DNA from: Bacteriovoracaceae bacterium
GTDB taxonomy: Bacteria > Bdellovibrionota > UBA1018
Direction of reading: 5' to 3'
DNA: 18,489 nucleotides
Assembly: GCA_947500275.1 (NCBI GenBank)
Contig: CANMSW010000014.1
Coordinates: forward strand, 1-18,489
Shown here: positions 1 through 6,997 of the stretch, piece by piece
Layout: each line of letters starts with the position of its first letter
How positions within the stretch are numbered: the first letter of the stretch is position 1
Notes under the pieces: model-generated
What the model was told of the DNA's origin: nothing
The model's database searches: none
Seen by the model: only the letters and a program-made list of their open reading frames with translations
Translations under genes and position numbers: made by a program

Positions 1-28
1 AAATTAGAGGGACTGTTAAGCTGAAGAC

Positions 29-1210
29 GTGGCCTCTTTGCCTGGTGATCAGAAGAACCTGAAAAATCGAGATCCGAGGGCTTCTCTTGATTCCTCTGGG
101 CTCGAGGAACTCCAGAAACGCATGGCGCTTGTTCTGAGCGCCGCTCCTTCAGTGGGGGGAGTCTCTGAAACTGATCAAAATCGGGCATTTTTGAAGACTA
201 TTCTCGAGAAGGTGACCCCCAAAATTGCGCTCGGAGCTACGAGCATGGCCATTATCCAGGCGTTTGCGAATATTGATGTGACCGCCGAAAGAATGGCTCA
301 AATCATTCAAGGAGATCCGTATTTTGAGGATCTGTTTCAGCGTGTTGTTGCTTCGATGAGTAAGCGGGAGCAGCCCCCTAGCGTGGAAGCTGCGATCGTT
401 TTGATGGGAATTCAGAATTCGAGGAATCTGATTGTCGCTAATCAAATTCTACGAAGTGTGAAGAGCGGTTTTCCAGAATGGACTAAGGAAGGAAAACTGA
501 AGGTTCTCTCTTCGGATTTTGTTAAGTTTGGTCTCAAAACCGAAGAGTCACTGGTTGCAAAAAAAGATCCCATGTCAGACCTCGGGTTCGTGGCGGGATT
601 GATTTTTGACGTTTTGCTTCAGCTCGCTCAAGAGGACGCTGAGGAAAAGAAAAAGGTTCTGGCGCTGATCGACGCTATTTATGATCACGGCATGAAGTCT
701 GCCGGCTACGGGGCAGTGCTTGCGCGGTCCTTATCCGGATTTCCTTATACAAAGTTCGTATTTCCTATTTGTTTGCTCCACGATGTAGGGAAAATCGTGA
801 TGGCGATCTTTGATAAGAGATATTTAGCTTTTCTCGATGAAATGGCCAAAAAAGATGTTCCTCGTCCTTTGCGGCACCGGCTTGAGCGGGATCGATTTGG
901 TGTGGATCATGCTTTTATAGGATCTACCGTCATCAGGGCCTACCCGCCCTTTCGGGCGCTCTCTGGAGCTGTACTTCTCCATCATTCTCCTTTTTGGGGA
1001 GAAGGGGGCGGGCAGAGCAAGAGTACAACGACCACTCAGGGGCTTCGGCAACTGGCCGCCGTCATCAGTCTCTCGAGTAATATGGCGTCTAAGGCCAAGA
1101 AGATCGATAATCCTGCCGATCCGATTATAGCGATTTGGAGGGGGAGCGAACTTCGAGATTTCGATTTCCCGAATGACGCGATCGTTGCTGCTTCGCAAAT
1201 CACCACTTAA
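29..1210 (+). CDS. HDOD-domain signalling protein
   Basis: Probable cytoplasmic signalling protein of the HDOD family (a divergent relative of HD phosphohydrolases). The HDOD core runs from about residue 55 to 340: 'ALGATSMAIIQAFANID' near 67-83, 'GDPYF' at 95-99 and 'GIQNSRNLIVA' at 127-137 match the usual helix pattern. The motif HDVGK at 251-255 and a later HH pair at 318-319 show that some HD-type metal ligands remain, whereas many HDOD proteins have lost them. No receiver, GGDEF or EAL domain is attached. The start is uncertain: the frame opens after a TAA at 17-19. The GTG at 29 has only a weak GAAG just before it, and an ATG at 122 (residue 32) is possible without cutting the domain. 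It heads a likely three-gene unit, with 41 bp to the outer-membrane gene. The family is clear; the exact role and target are not. Confidence 0.8.
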   Translation: MASLPGDQKNLKNRDPRASLDSSGLEELQKRMALVLSAAPSVGGVSETDQNRAFLKTILEKVTPKIALGATSMAIIQAFANIDVTAERMAQIIQGDPYFEDLFQRVVASMSKREQPPSVEAAIVLMGIQNSRNLIVANQILRSVKSGFPEWTKEGKLKVLSSDFVKFGLKTEESLVAKKDPMSDLGFVAGLIFDVLLQLAQEDAEEKKKVLALIDAIYDHGMKSAGYGAVLARSLSGFPYTKFVFPICLLHDVGKIVMAIFDKRYLAFLDEMAKKDVPRPLRHRLERDRFGVDHAFIGSTVIRAYPPFRALSGAVLLHHSPFWGEGGGQSKSTTTTQGLRQLAAVISLSSNMASKAKKIDNPADPIIAIWRGSELRDFDFPNDAIVAASQITT

Positions 1211-1251
1211 AGTCGATGTTATTTTGACACCCGTCTAAAGGGGGCTCTGGG

Positions 1252-2454
1252 GTGGATGTCGTTACTTTTCCTCTGGGAAAATCCGATAAGCGTTTGAATG
1301 AGTCGTTGAAACTCGTTTTTAAACGCATGAGCTGGATCAAACCGATGATGCACTTGAGACGTATTTTATTGTTCTTTTTTTTCGGTTTTTTAACCTTGCT
1401 GCCTTCAAGGGTTCATGTCGCGCTTGCCGGGGATTCTCCTGTGCTTGGGTCAAGGTACCTTTCCGGACGCGCGCTCGCGATGGGGGGGACCTATATTGAA
1501 CAAGCAGATGACGCGATGTCCAGTTTGTTCTATAATCCAGCTGGAATAGCTAAAATCCGAGGTTTTCAGTTTGAACCCTTGAATGCTCAAGTGCAGATCA
1601 ATTCAGGAGCGGCCGCGGGGCTCTCAACCTCGATTATCGATTTGCCGAATTTTTCTGAATATAAGTCCGTCATTGATGCCACTCCGGGTGTATATCATGG
1701 AGGTTCTCTGACCGTAGCACCCGCGGTCGGTTTTCGTGGTTTTGCCTTAGGAGTTTTGTTACACGAAAGTGCAGCGGGTAAGCTTGAAGATGACGGAACC
1801 TATAGCATCCGTGGGCATCGCGAGATTGTACCCGCAGTCGGTTTTGGTTTACGGCTCGCGTCCGGAGTCGTTCGATTGGGGTACTCCGGTCAGTACGTTT
1901 CTAAGACGGAAGGTGAAGCTACTGATATAGCTGCAAGCACCTCGCGTGATTGGCATGACGGAATGCCAGAAGGCGCAGGACTTTCTCATAATGCGGGTTT
2001 CGCATTAAACTTGCCGGTAAACTATGCGCCTTCTTTCAATTTTGTGGCTCGCAACATCGGAGGATTGAGTTTTTCTCAGAGTCCGCTCTTCAGTTTAGCC
2101 TCTGGCAGTTCTGGAACTCCCGCTTCTGTTTCGGCTACCTATGACGCAGCCTATGGAATGCACTTTAAGCTGACCTCCGGAGGCTCGATTCACGTTTCGA
2201 CTGAGTACCGTGATATTCTTGGAGCCTCCGGGATGCCCATCCCTTCTCGGATCGGATTGGGTGTAGAAGCGAATATTGCTGGAAAGATCCAACTTCGCGG
2301 CGGGATCAATGCAGGGTGGCTGAGCTGGGGCGTGGGACTTACTGGGCGGAAAAGTGCGCTTCACTTTGGATTTTACTCAGAGGAACGTGGCACGGGTTTC
2401 TTATCCGAGGGGGATCCTCGCTGGTTTCTTCAGTGGGAAGCGAGAGTCTTTTAA
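1252..2454 (+). CDS. PorV/FadL-like outer-membrane beta-barrel protein
   Basis: Probable outer-membrane barrel. After a hydrophobic signal segment (about residues 36-58, possible cleavage after ALA near 59) comes 'SGRALAMGG', then 'ADDAMSSLFYNPAGIA'. This Gly-rich, NPAG-containing entry region is typical of the PorV/PorQ and FadL/OmpP1 superfamily. The rest is alternating short strands with many Gly, Ser and aromatic residues, and the protein ends in phenylalanine ('WEARVF'), as expected of a BamA-recognised barrel. The GTG start is chosen because AAAGGGGG lies 7 nt upstream. It gives an unusually long N-region before the hydrophobic core; the ATG codons at 1327, 1345 and 1348 would give a normal signal peptide but lack a good ribosome binding site. 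It lies between a signalling protein and a phosphatase, 30 bp before the latter. The substrate cannot be told from sequence. Confidence 0.72.
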   Translation: MDVVTFPLGKSDKRLNESLKLVFKRMSWIKPMMHLRRILLFFFFGFLTLLPSRVHVALAGDSPVLGSRYLSGRALAMGGTYIEQADDAMSSLFYNPAGIAKIRGFQFEPLNAQVQINSGAAAGLSTSIIDLPNFSEYKSVIDATPGVYHGGSLTVAPAVGFRGFALGVLLHESAAGKLEDDGTYSIRGHREIVPAVGFGLRLASGVVRLGYSGQYVSKTEGEATDIAASTSRDWHDGMPEGAGLSHNAGFALNLPVNYAPSFNFVARNIGGLSFSQSPLFSLASGSSGTPASVSATYDAAYGMHFKLTSGGSIHVSTEYRDILGASGMPIPSRIGLGVEANIAGKIQLRGGINAGWLSWGVGLTGRKSALHFGFYSEERGTGFLSEGDPRWFLQWEARVF

Positions 2455-2484
2455 GCTTGAATATCGAGAGAGTGGAGGCCGTCA

Positions 2485-3651
2485 ATGAGGATTGGCTTTG
2501 AGGGACAGGATTTAAAGCTGAAGGACGATTTGTTCGCCGGAATTCGTTCTTTATTTGGCGAGGATCCGTCGCTGTCTATTGAGGAGTCCTTTCTAGCGGG
2601 CGAGCAGAGTTCAAACGGAGCGGCGGATTTGGTTTTTGTAGTCGATGACGCTTCGACCGATTGGCAAAGAATCAGGGAAAAACGTGGGCGTTCAGTGCTG
2701 GTGAGTATTGCAGTCCGGACTCATGACCTTCCGGTTGGTTATGTTGCGGGAAATTCTGATGAGCTCATTGTCCTTCCTTTACGACCGGTTGAAGTTTTTG
2801 CCCTTTTTCGTCGCATCAAGCTCCACGAGACAGTTCAGGAGTTGGCGGGAGCGCAATCAAAACTCGCGGCCTCTCTTGAGCGACTCGAGTCCGATGTGAT
2901 GCTTGCAGAACGGTTGCAAAGGGCAGTCCTGCCCACACGCTTTCCGGAAATGCGTGGTTTAAAAGTTCGCCACCGTTACCTGGCTGGAATGCGGGGTGGG
3001 GATTGGTTTGATATAGCTGAAGCGCGTGATGGAAGTGTGATCCATCTGGTGCTCTCGGATGGTTCAAGCAGTGGGCTGTCCAGTGGTGTGGGTGCGGCTC
3101 TTACTCGGGTCGCTATGAAAGTTTCTCTGGAGTCAGCGCGATCGCCTGTCGCGACTGTTCGGGCGCTTCACGATGAGTTGCAGGAATTGTTTACCGACAA
3201 ACATCGCCTTTCCTTGATCTATGGAGTTTTGTCTCGTTCTGACCTCAAGTTCCGATGGCTAGCGCTCGGCAATGCGAGAGTGTTTCTGCGTTCCGCGATC
3301 GAGGGAGAGTTTGTGCCGTTGCCTCATCAGGGGGAGCTTCTTCGAAAGGGGCTTTCGTTTCCGGAGGATGTACAATGTGGCGAAGTTCAGCTTTCGCCTC
3401 AGGACCAGGTAGTATTGGTCTCGGACGGTTTCCTTGAAGGCTGTGGCGGTTTAGATGAAACGCTTCGGGTATTAAATGGCAGGGCTGACCCTAGGGGTGG
3501 GCGTTCGGCATCGGACCGCGATGCAGAAAGTGTCTTAAGTGAGCTCGCTTGGATGATTCGCCGAGGCCTTGCGGACGACGAGTTACCAGCACAGGAGTGC
3601 TCAGCACTTTGGTTAGAGATTGATTCTCGCGTGATCCGTCTAGCTCGCTAG
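2485..3651 (+). CDS. SpoIIE-type PP2C-like serine phosphatase with degenerate receiver-like N-terminus
   Basis: Predicted cytoplasmic regulator of the SpoIIE/RsbU class of PPM phosphatases, which normally dephosphorylate anti-sigma-factor antagonists. Residues 1-115 resemble a receiver fold: acidic 'VVDDAS' at 52-57 and 'VLPLRPVEVFAL' at 96-107, where the usual 'KP' is 'RP'. No convincing phospho-acceptor Asp is seen. A helical linker (about 112-145) leads to the catalytic domain with 'AERLQRAVLP' (141-150), 'GGDWFD' (171-176), 'LSDGSSSG' (190-197) and 'VSDGFLEG' (312-319). The final metal-binding motif, normally DD followed by a beta strand, reads 'QECSALWLEID' (370-380). Start: ATG with GGAGG 6 nt upstream. 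It is the last gene of a likely three-gene unit. No anti-sigma kinase or STAS partner lies in the window. Confidence 0.8.
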   Translation: MRIGFEGQDLKLKDDLFAGIRSLFGEDPSLSIEESFLAGEQSSNGAADLVFVVDDASTDWQRIREKRGRSVLVSIAVRTHDLPVGYVAGNSDELIVLPLRPVEVFALFRRIKLHETVQELAGAQSKLAASLERLESDVMLAERLQRAVLPTRFPEMRGLKVRHRYLAGMRGGDWFDIAEARDGSVIHLVLSDGSSSGLSSGVGAALTRVAMKVSLESARSPVATVRALHDELQELFTDKHRLSLIYGVLSRSDLKFRWLALGNARVFLRSAIEGEFVPLPHQGELLRKGLSFPEDVQCGEVQLSPQDQVVLVSDGFLEGCGGLDETLRVLNGRADPRGGRSASDRDAESVLSELAWMIRRGLADDELPAQECSALWLEIDSRVIRLAR

Positions 3652-3657
3652 CAGGTA

Positions 3658-3679
3658 TCCTTCCCGATGAGGGAGGGGA
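3658..3679 (+). terminator. Possible weak terminator hairpin after the phosphatase gene
   Basis: TCCTTCCC (3658-3665) and GGGAGGGGA (3671-3679) can pair over 8 positions, including G-U pairs, around a 5-nt loop, beginning 7 nt after the stop codon. No U-run follows, so intrinsic termination is doubtful. Confidence 0.25.
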
Positions 3680-3709
3680 TCTGTCATTAGGCGAGCGCGA
3701 GACGATCCC

Positions 3710-3826
3710 GCCCTCGAAGGAGCTTTTTAATGAGTTCTTTTAAATGGCGCATGTTGCCCAGGGATACCCGAGGCACCCCTGAATAACAAGGTTAATTTCC
3801 GATCATAAAAGTCAGCCTTCGAGGGC
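3710..3826. repeat. 11-bp perfect inverted repeat between convergent genes
   Basis: GCCCTCGAAGG (3710-3720) is matched by its exact reverse complement CCTTCGAGGGC (3816-3826). The second arm overlaps the last codons and is 1 nt from the stop of the gamma-lyase gene. The 95-nt spacer holds no clear gene. It may be a long-range stem at the 3' end of the minus-strand transcript, or two inverted copies of a short element. Confidence 0.5.
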
Positions 3827-4993
3827 TTGCTTCAAGTCGGCAATCAGATCGTCGCAGTCTTCGATTCCGACACTGATCCTGACCAAAGTGTCACTAATCC
3901 CCAGGGCTTTTCGGTTCTCTGGGGGAATACTCGCATGAGTCATGATCGCAGGATGTTCAATCAGGGACTCGACTCCACCCAGGCTTTCAGCCAGCGTGAA
4001 CACTTTGACTCGCTCGAGAAATCGCCTGGAGTCAGCAAGGTCACCTTTGATATCGAAAGTGATCATACCACCGAAACCACTCATTTGCTTTTTCGCGAGC
4101 GCATGCTGGGGGTGTGATTCGAGTCCTGGATAAATGACGCGGGCCACTTTTGGATGGGACTCAAGGAAATGAGCAACTTCCATCGCGTTTTGCGCATGAC
4201 GTTCCATGCGGACGTGCAGCGTTTTGAGACCGCGAAGAACTAAGAAGCAGTCAAGCGGCGCAGGCACGGCACCCACCGCATTTTGGACGAACTTGATCTC
4301 TTCGTGAAGGTCATCGCGATTCATCACGACGATGCCACCGACGACATCGCTATGGCCGTTCATGTATTTAGTGACCGAATGAACGACGAGATCAGCGCCC
4401 AGTTTCAGAGGCTTCTGAAAGTAAGAGCTCATGAAGGTATTATCGACGACTGAGATGATTCCGCGCTTTCGAGCCATCGCGGATAGCGCCTCAATGTCGG
4501 CAATTTTGAGGGTTGGGTTGGTTGGCGTTTCGAGCCAAAGTATTTTTGTGTTGGGTTTGAATGCTGCTTCGGCGTTCTCGGGTCGGGTTAAGTCCACGAA
4601 GCTGAATTCGATTCCCTGTTTCCGAAAAACTTTGTCGAAGATACGAAACGTGCCGCCGTAAACGTCGTCCCCACAGACAACGTGATCTCCCGCTTTCAGA
4701 AGGTGCAGAATGGCGTCGGTGGCAGCGAGACCCGACGAGAAGGCGAGAGCGTGCTTGCCTCCTTCGAGGGCGGCTACACAGTCTTGGTAGGCGGTTCGAG
4801 TCGGGTTGTGAGTGCGGGAGTATTCGTAGCCCCGGTGTTTTCCTGGCGAGTCCTGGGCGTAGGTCGAAGTCTGGTAGATCGGAGTCATGACCGCCCCGGT
4901 GGTTGGGTCTGGGCTCTGACCCGCATGGATGGCGAGGGTGCCGAATCCAGGCTGAAGCGCTGAGCCATTGCTAGTGTTTTGTTTTGCGTCCAT
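3812..4993 (-). CDS. Cystathionine gamma-lyase (PLP-dependent Cys/Met metabolism enzyme)
   Basis: Cytoplasmic PLP enzyme of the Cys/Met metabolism family, 393 aa. It is predicted to cleave cystathionine to cysteine, 2-oxobutyrate and ammonia. Visible landmarks are 'YEYSRTHNPTR' (about 56-66), 'FSSGLAAT' (about 85-92), 'ETPTNPT' (about 155-161), the PLP lysine in 'HSVTKYMNGHSD' (Lys209) and 'ESLGGVESLIEHPAIMTHAS' near the C-terminus. Glu precedes YSR (Glu57) and Glu sits in 'LIEHP' (Glu346). As I recall, these positions are Glu in gamma-lyases but Asp and Ser/Cys in bacterial cystathionine gamma-synthases, so a lyase is favoured; a synthase cannot be excluded. The start is the ATG at 4993, 9 nt after GGGGAG (5003-5008), and not the upstream in-frame TTG at 5029. 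It stands alone, divergent from the response regulator, and completes reverse transsulfuration with the beta-synthase at 6998-8404. Confidence 0.9.
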   Translation of the reverse strand: MDAKQNTSNGSALQPGFGTLAIHAGQSPDPTTGAVMTPIYQTSTYAQDSPGKHRGYEYSRTHNPTRTAYQDCVAALEGGKHALAFSSGLAATDAILHLLKAGDHVVCGDDVYGGTFRIFDKVFRKQGIEFSFVDLTRPENAEAAFKPNTKILWLETPTNPTLKIADIEALSAMARKRGIISVVDNTFMSSYFQKPLKLGADLVVHSVTKYMNGHSDVVGGIVVMNRDDLHEEIKFVQNAVGAVPAPLDCFLVLRGLKTLHVRMERHAQNAMEVAHFLESHPKVARVIYPGLESHPQHALAKKQMSGFGGMITFDIKGDLADSRRFLERVKVFTLAESLGGVESLIEHPAIMTHASIPPENRKALGISDTLVRISVGIEDCDDLIADLKQALEG

Positions 4994-5052
4994 GGTACCG
5001 ATCTCCCCATCTTTGGCGGTGTTTATCAACGGCTAAGAGGATCTGCTAAATC

Positions 5053-5072
5053 CGTCAAGCAAGACTCGAGTC
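5053..5072 (-). promoter_or_regulatory. Palindrome next to a possible -35 element upstream of the gamma-lyase gene
   Basis: GACTCGAGTC (5063-5072) is a perfect 10-bp palindrome in the 149-bp divergent region. On the minus strand it lies 4 nt upstream of TTGACG (5053-5058), a five-of-six match to a sigma-70 -35 box. No good -10 box is seen at the right spacing, so the promoter is tentative. The palindrome could be an operator for either divergent gene. Confidence 0.25.
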
Positions 5073-5142
5073 AGTGAAATTTTCTGGGTGGACTGTTGTC
5101 TGGAATTGAACTTTTTTAGCTATTTGTTAAGGCCTGGCGTCG

Positions 5143-5853
5143 ATGAAGGTCAGTAACGCAGTTTGGATCTTAGAAGACGATGAGTCCATGCAGTACGCTT
5201 ACCAGCAGGCCTTTACGGGACGGGCAGGCGGAGTCCGCTTTTTCTCAAGCTTGAAGGAGTTTTTCGGTGCACTCATTTCGGGGGCTGAATTAGAGGTTCC
5301 GGTAGCGGCCATCCTCGATTTGCGTCTCTCGGACGGAAACCTACTGGAAAAGGCCGAGTGGTCTGACTCGAAAGCTCTGAGTTCGTTCTTGAGAGCCGTT
5401 CCCTGTGTCGTCGTCTCAGGCTGCGACGATACGCAAGTGATTCGAGAGTGCTTCAAGGTCGGAGTTCGGGACTACTTGGTAAAGCCACTCTCCCTCAATG
5501 TGCTCTTGGTGAAGTTGGATCAGTTGGTTTCGGAATCTGAACGCAATGAGGCCGAAGCGCAAATGGCTGGAGTCTTGACCGCTCGAGAGCGCGCTATCCT
5601 TGACCTTCTCTTTGAAGCCTATGAATCGAAGAGTGCGGAGCAGATGGCCTTAGGTTCATCGGATCGTAAAGTGAGCGACCGGCTGGGAATTACAAAAGAC
5701 GAGATACTTCAGCGAGTATGGCCGAATGTGGCAGTCAGCCCGGGAGCCGTCGACGTCCATTTGTCGCATCTGAGAAAAAAACTTGAGGGGACAGACTGGG
5801 AGATCCGCCTGGTTTCCCAAGGGTGTTGGACGATCAACCGTCGAGAGCCGTAG
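5143..5853 (+). CDS. OmpR-like orphan response regulator
   Basis: Two-component response regulator, 236 aa. The receiver domain (1-130) has all conserved positions: acidic pocket Glu11-Asp12-Asp13, phospho-acceptor Asp59 in 'ILDLRLSDG', Ser92 in 'VVVSGCDD' and Lys114 in 'YLVKPLS'. The C-terminal part (about 145-232) is a winged helix: 'LTARERAILDLL' (145-156), 'DEILQRVWP' (186-194), the recognition helix 'AVDVHLSHLRKKLEG' (202-216) and a final wing 'IRLVSQGCWTINR'. Between the first helix and 'DEILQ' about 20 residues more are present than in typical OmpR-type regulators, including 'SDRKVSDRLGITKDE'. No histidine kinase gene is adjacent. Start: ATG at 5143, with only a weak AAGG 11 nt upstream. 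Whether it regulates its divergent neighbour is unknown. Confidence 0.85.
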   Translation: MKVSNAVWILEDDESMQYAYQQAFTGRAGGVRFFSSLKEFFGALISGAELEVPVAAILDLRLSDGNLLEKAEWSDSKALSSFLRAVPCVVVSGCDDTQVIRECFKVGVRDYLVKPLSLNVLLVKLDQLVSESERNEAEAQMAGVLTARERAILDLLFEAYESKSAEQMALGSSDRKVSDRLGITKDEILQRVWPNVAVSPGAVDVHLSHLRKKLEGTDWEIRLVSQGCWTINRREP

Positions 5854-5929
5854 TTTCAAATTTTTTTGTCTTCCGTCACTAGCCAGGCGCTTTGCAAAAA
5901 AGCTCGAATCGGGTCAGGATGGGGCCCTT

Positions 5930-6931
5930 ATGGTTAAAACTGGCGTTTCGGACTGGTCGCTTCAGAATTCACGTGAACTTCAGGGGCTCTGCTTCGCTGT
6001 TCTTCAAAGTCTTGAGCAATGTCAGCGGCCTCGCGTTCGGGATCCAAAGTGGGGCACTGAGTTTGAAATGGGTCTGCGCGGACTCAGTGAGCGGCTTAGG
6101 GCCTTTGTGAATCAATCGGCGAATCAGATGGGACCCTTGCTATCGGACCGCTTTCGTCGGCTCGAGCGGGGTTTTGAAGCTTATCGGGAAGCACTGAGTT
6201 CTGCTACTCCCAGCGTTGAGGAGTTGCGCGCTCGCTACCGAGAACTCTGTGCTGAGTATGAGGCTACTCTAACAGAGCTTCGTAAACAGGGGGTTCGTTC
6301 CTGGGTGGGGCGTGGTCATCTCAAGCCAGTCAATTATTGGCGAAATCTTTTCCATGCTGTTAACGCCACCGTTGCTGCGGTTCTCTACCAGTGGGTCTTG
6401 ACCCGAGAGCAAGCTTTGTGGGCACTGGGCGGAGTTGCGGTGTGTGCTGTGGCGCTCGAGGTCTCCAGAAAATCTTTCCCTCGCTTGAATGACTTTCTCG
6501 TCGACCGAGTGTTCGGACTCGTTTCGAGGCCTAAAGAGCGCCATGCGGTGAACTCGGCCACTTGGTATCTTTTTGCTCTGATTGTTGGGTGTGCCTTGTT
6601 TCCGAAGGAGGCGATGCTCGTCGCGCTCTTAATTCTCGGTTACTCAGACCCGTTGGCATCGATCGTTGGTAAGCGCTTTGGGTCGATCAAAGTTCGAGGT
6701 CAGAAGTCACTCCAGGGGACGCTGGCTTTTTTCGTGTCCGCGGGGCTCATAGGTTTTTTCTATGCAATGGCAGCTGAAATCCAGCTCTCGAATCTATCGT
6801 GGCTTGCGTGGACTTTGGGCGTCCCGCTGTCTGCGACAGCAGCTGAGCTCTATGGTGACCGTGTGGATGATAACTTTGGGATTCTGATCGCGGCGGGTCT
6901 TGCGGCGACGCTAGCTCTCGCTGTGATCTGA
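5930..6931 (+). CDS. CTP-dependent diacylglycerol/polyprenol kinase-like membrane protein with soluble N-terminal domain
   Basis: Membrane enzyme of the SEC59/DGK1/phytol-kinase family, which phosphorylates a lipid alcohol using CTP. Residues about 135-333 carry the family pattern: 'RNLFHAVNA' (138-146), 'ALEVSRKSFPRLNDFL' (175-190), 'SDPLASIVGKRFG' (239-251), 'KSLQGTLAFF' (259-268) and Glu306 with 'DDN' (313-315), spread over about six hydrophobic segments. Residues 1-135 are soluble, charged and mostly helical ('RFRRLERGFEAYREAL', 'RARYRELCAEYEATL') and are not part of the usual family. The ATG at 5930 is chosen because GGATGGGG lies about 6 nt upstream; a longer frame from 5783 would overlap the response regulator by 71 bp. 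It lies 76 bp behind that regulator in the same direction. The lipid substrate is not evident. Confidence 0.75.
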   Translation: MVKTGVSDWSLQNSRELQGLCFAVLQSLEQCQRPRVRDPKWGTEFEMGLRGLSERLRAFVNQSANQMGPLLSDRFRRLERGFEAYREALSSATPSVEELRARYRELCAEYEATLTELRKQGVRSWVGRGHLKPVNYWRNLFHAVNATVAAVLYQWVLTREQALWALGGVAVCAVALEVSRKSFPRLNDFLVDRVFGLVSRPKERHAVNSATWYLFALIVGCALFPKEAMLVALLILGYSDPLASIVGKRFGSIKVRGQKSLQGTLAFFVSAGLIGFFYAMAAEIQLSNLSWLAWTLGVPLSATAAELYGDRVDDNFGILIAAGLAATLALAVI

Positions 6932-6983
6932 AAAATTTAAGGCCGCCTCATCCTTCATCGGTTTGAGGTGGCCCTAAATTTTT
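6931..6983. terminator. Bidirectional intrinsic terminator
   Basis: A 20-bp stem with one mismatch and one G-U pair: 6931-6950 (AAAAATTTAAGGCCGCCTCA) against 6964-6983 (TGAGGTGGCCCTAAATTTTT), with a 13-nt loop. The A and T tracts at the two ends give a U-run in both directions. It sits between the convergent lipid kinase and cystathionine beta-synthase genes and includes the last base of the kinase stop codon. Confidence 0.9.
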
Positions 6984-6997
6984 GGACTCTCTCTCGT

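Noticed and set aside
1224..1229. TTGACA as a promoter -35 upstream of the outer-membrane gene
   Set aside because: No acceptable -10 box lies 16-18 bp downstream; that spacing falls in the G-rich ribosome-binding region.
3814..3827. AGCC...GGCT hairpin as a terminator of the gamma-lyase gene
   Set aside because: Only 4 bp of stem overlapping the coding end, followed by a short TTTT several bases later; too weak on its own.
4994..5029. TTG start for the gamma-lyase adding 12 residues
   Set aside because: The ATG at 4993 has a strong GGGGAG site at the right distance, and the extra residues are mainly that leader sequence translated.
5783..5929. Longer N-terminus for the lipid kinase gene
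   Set aside because: It would overlap the conserved end of the response regulator by 71 bp. The ATG at 5930 has a good ribosome binding site, and the upstream residues look like out-of-frame translation.
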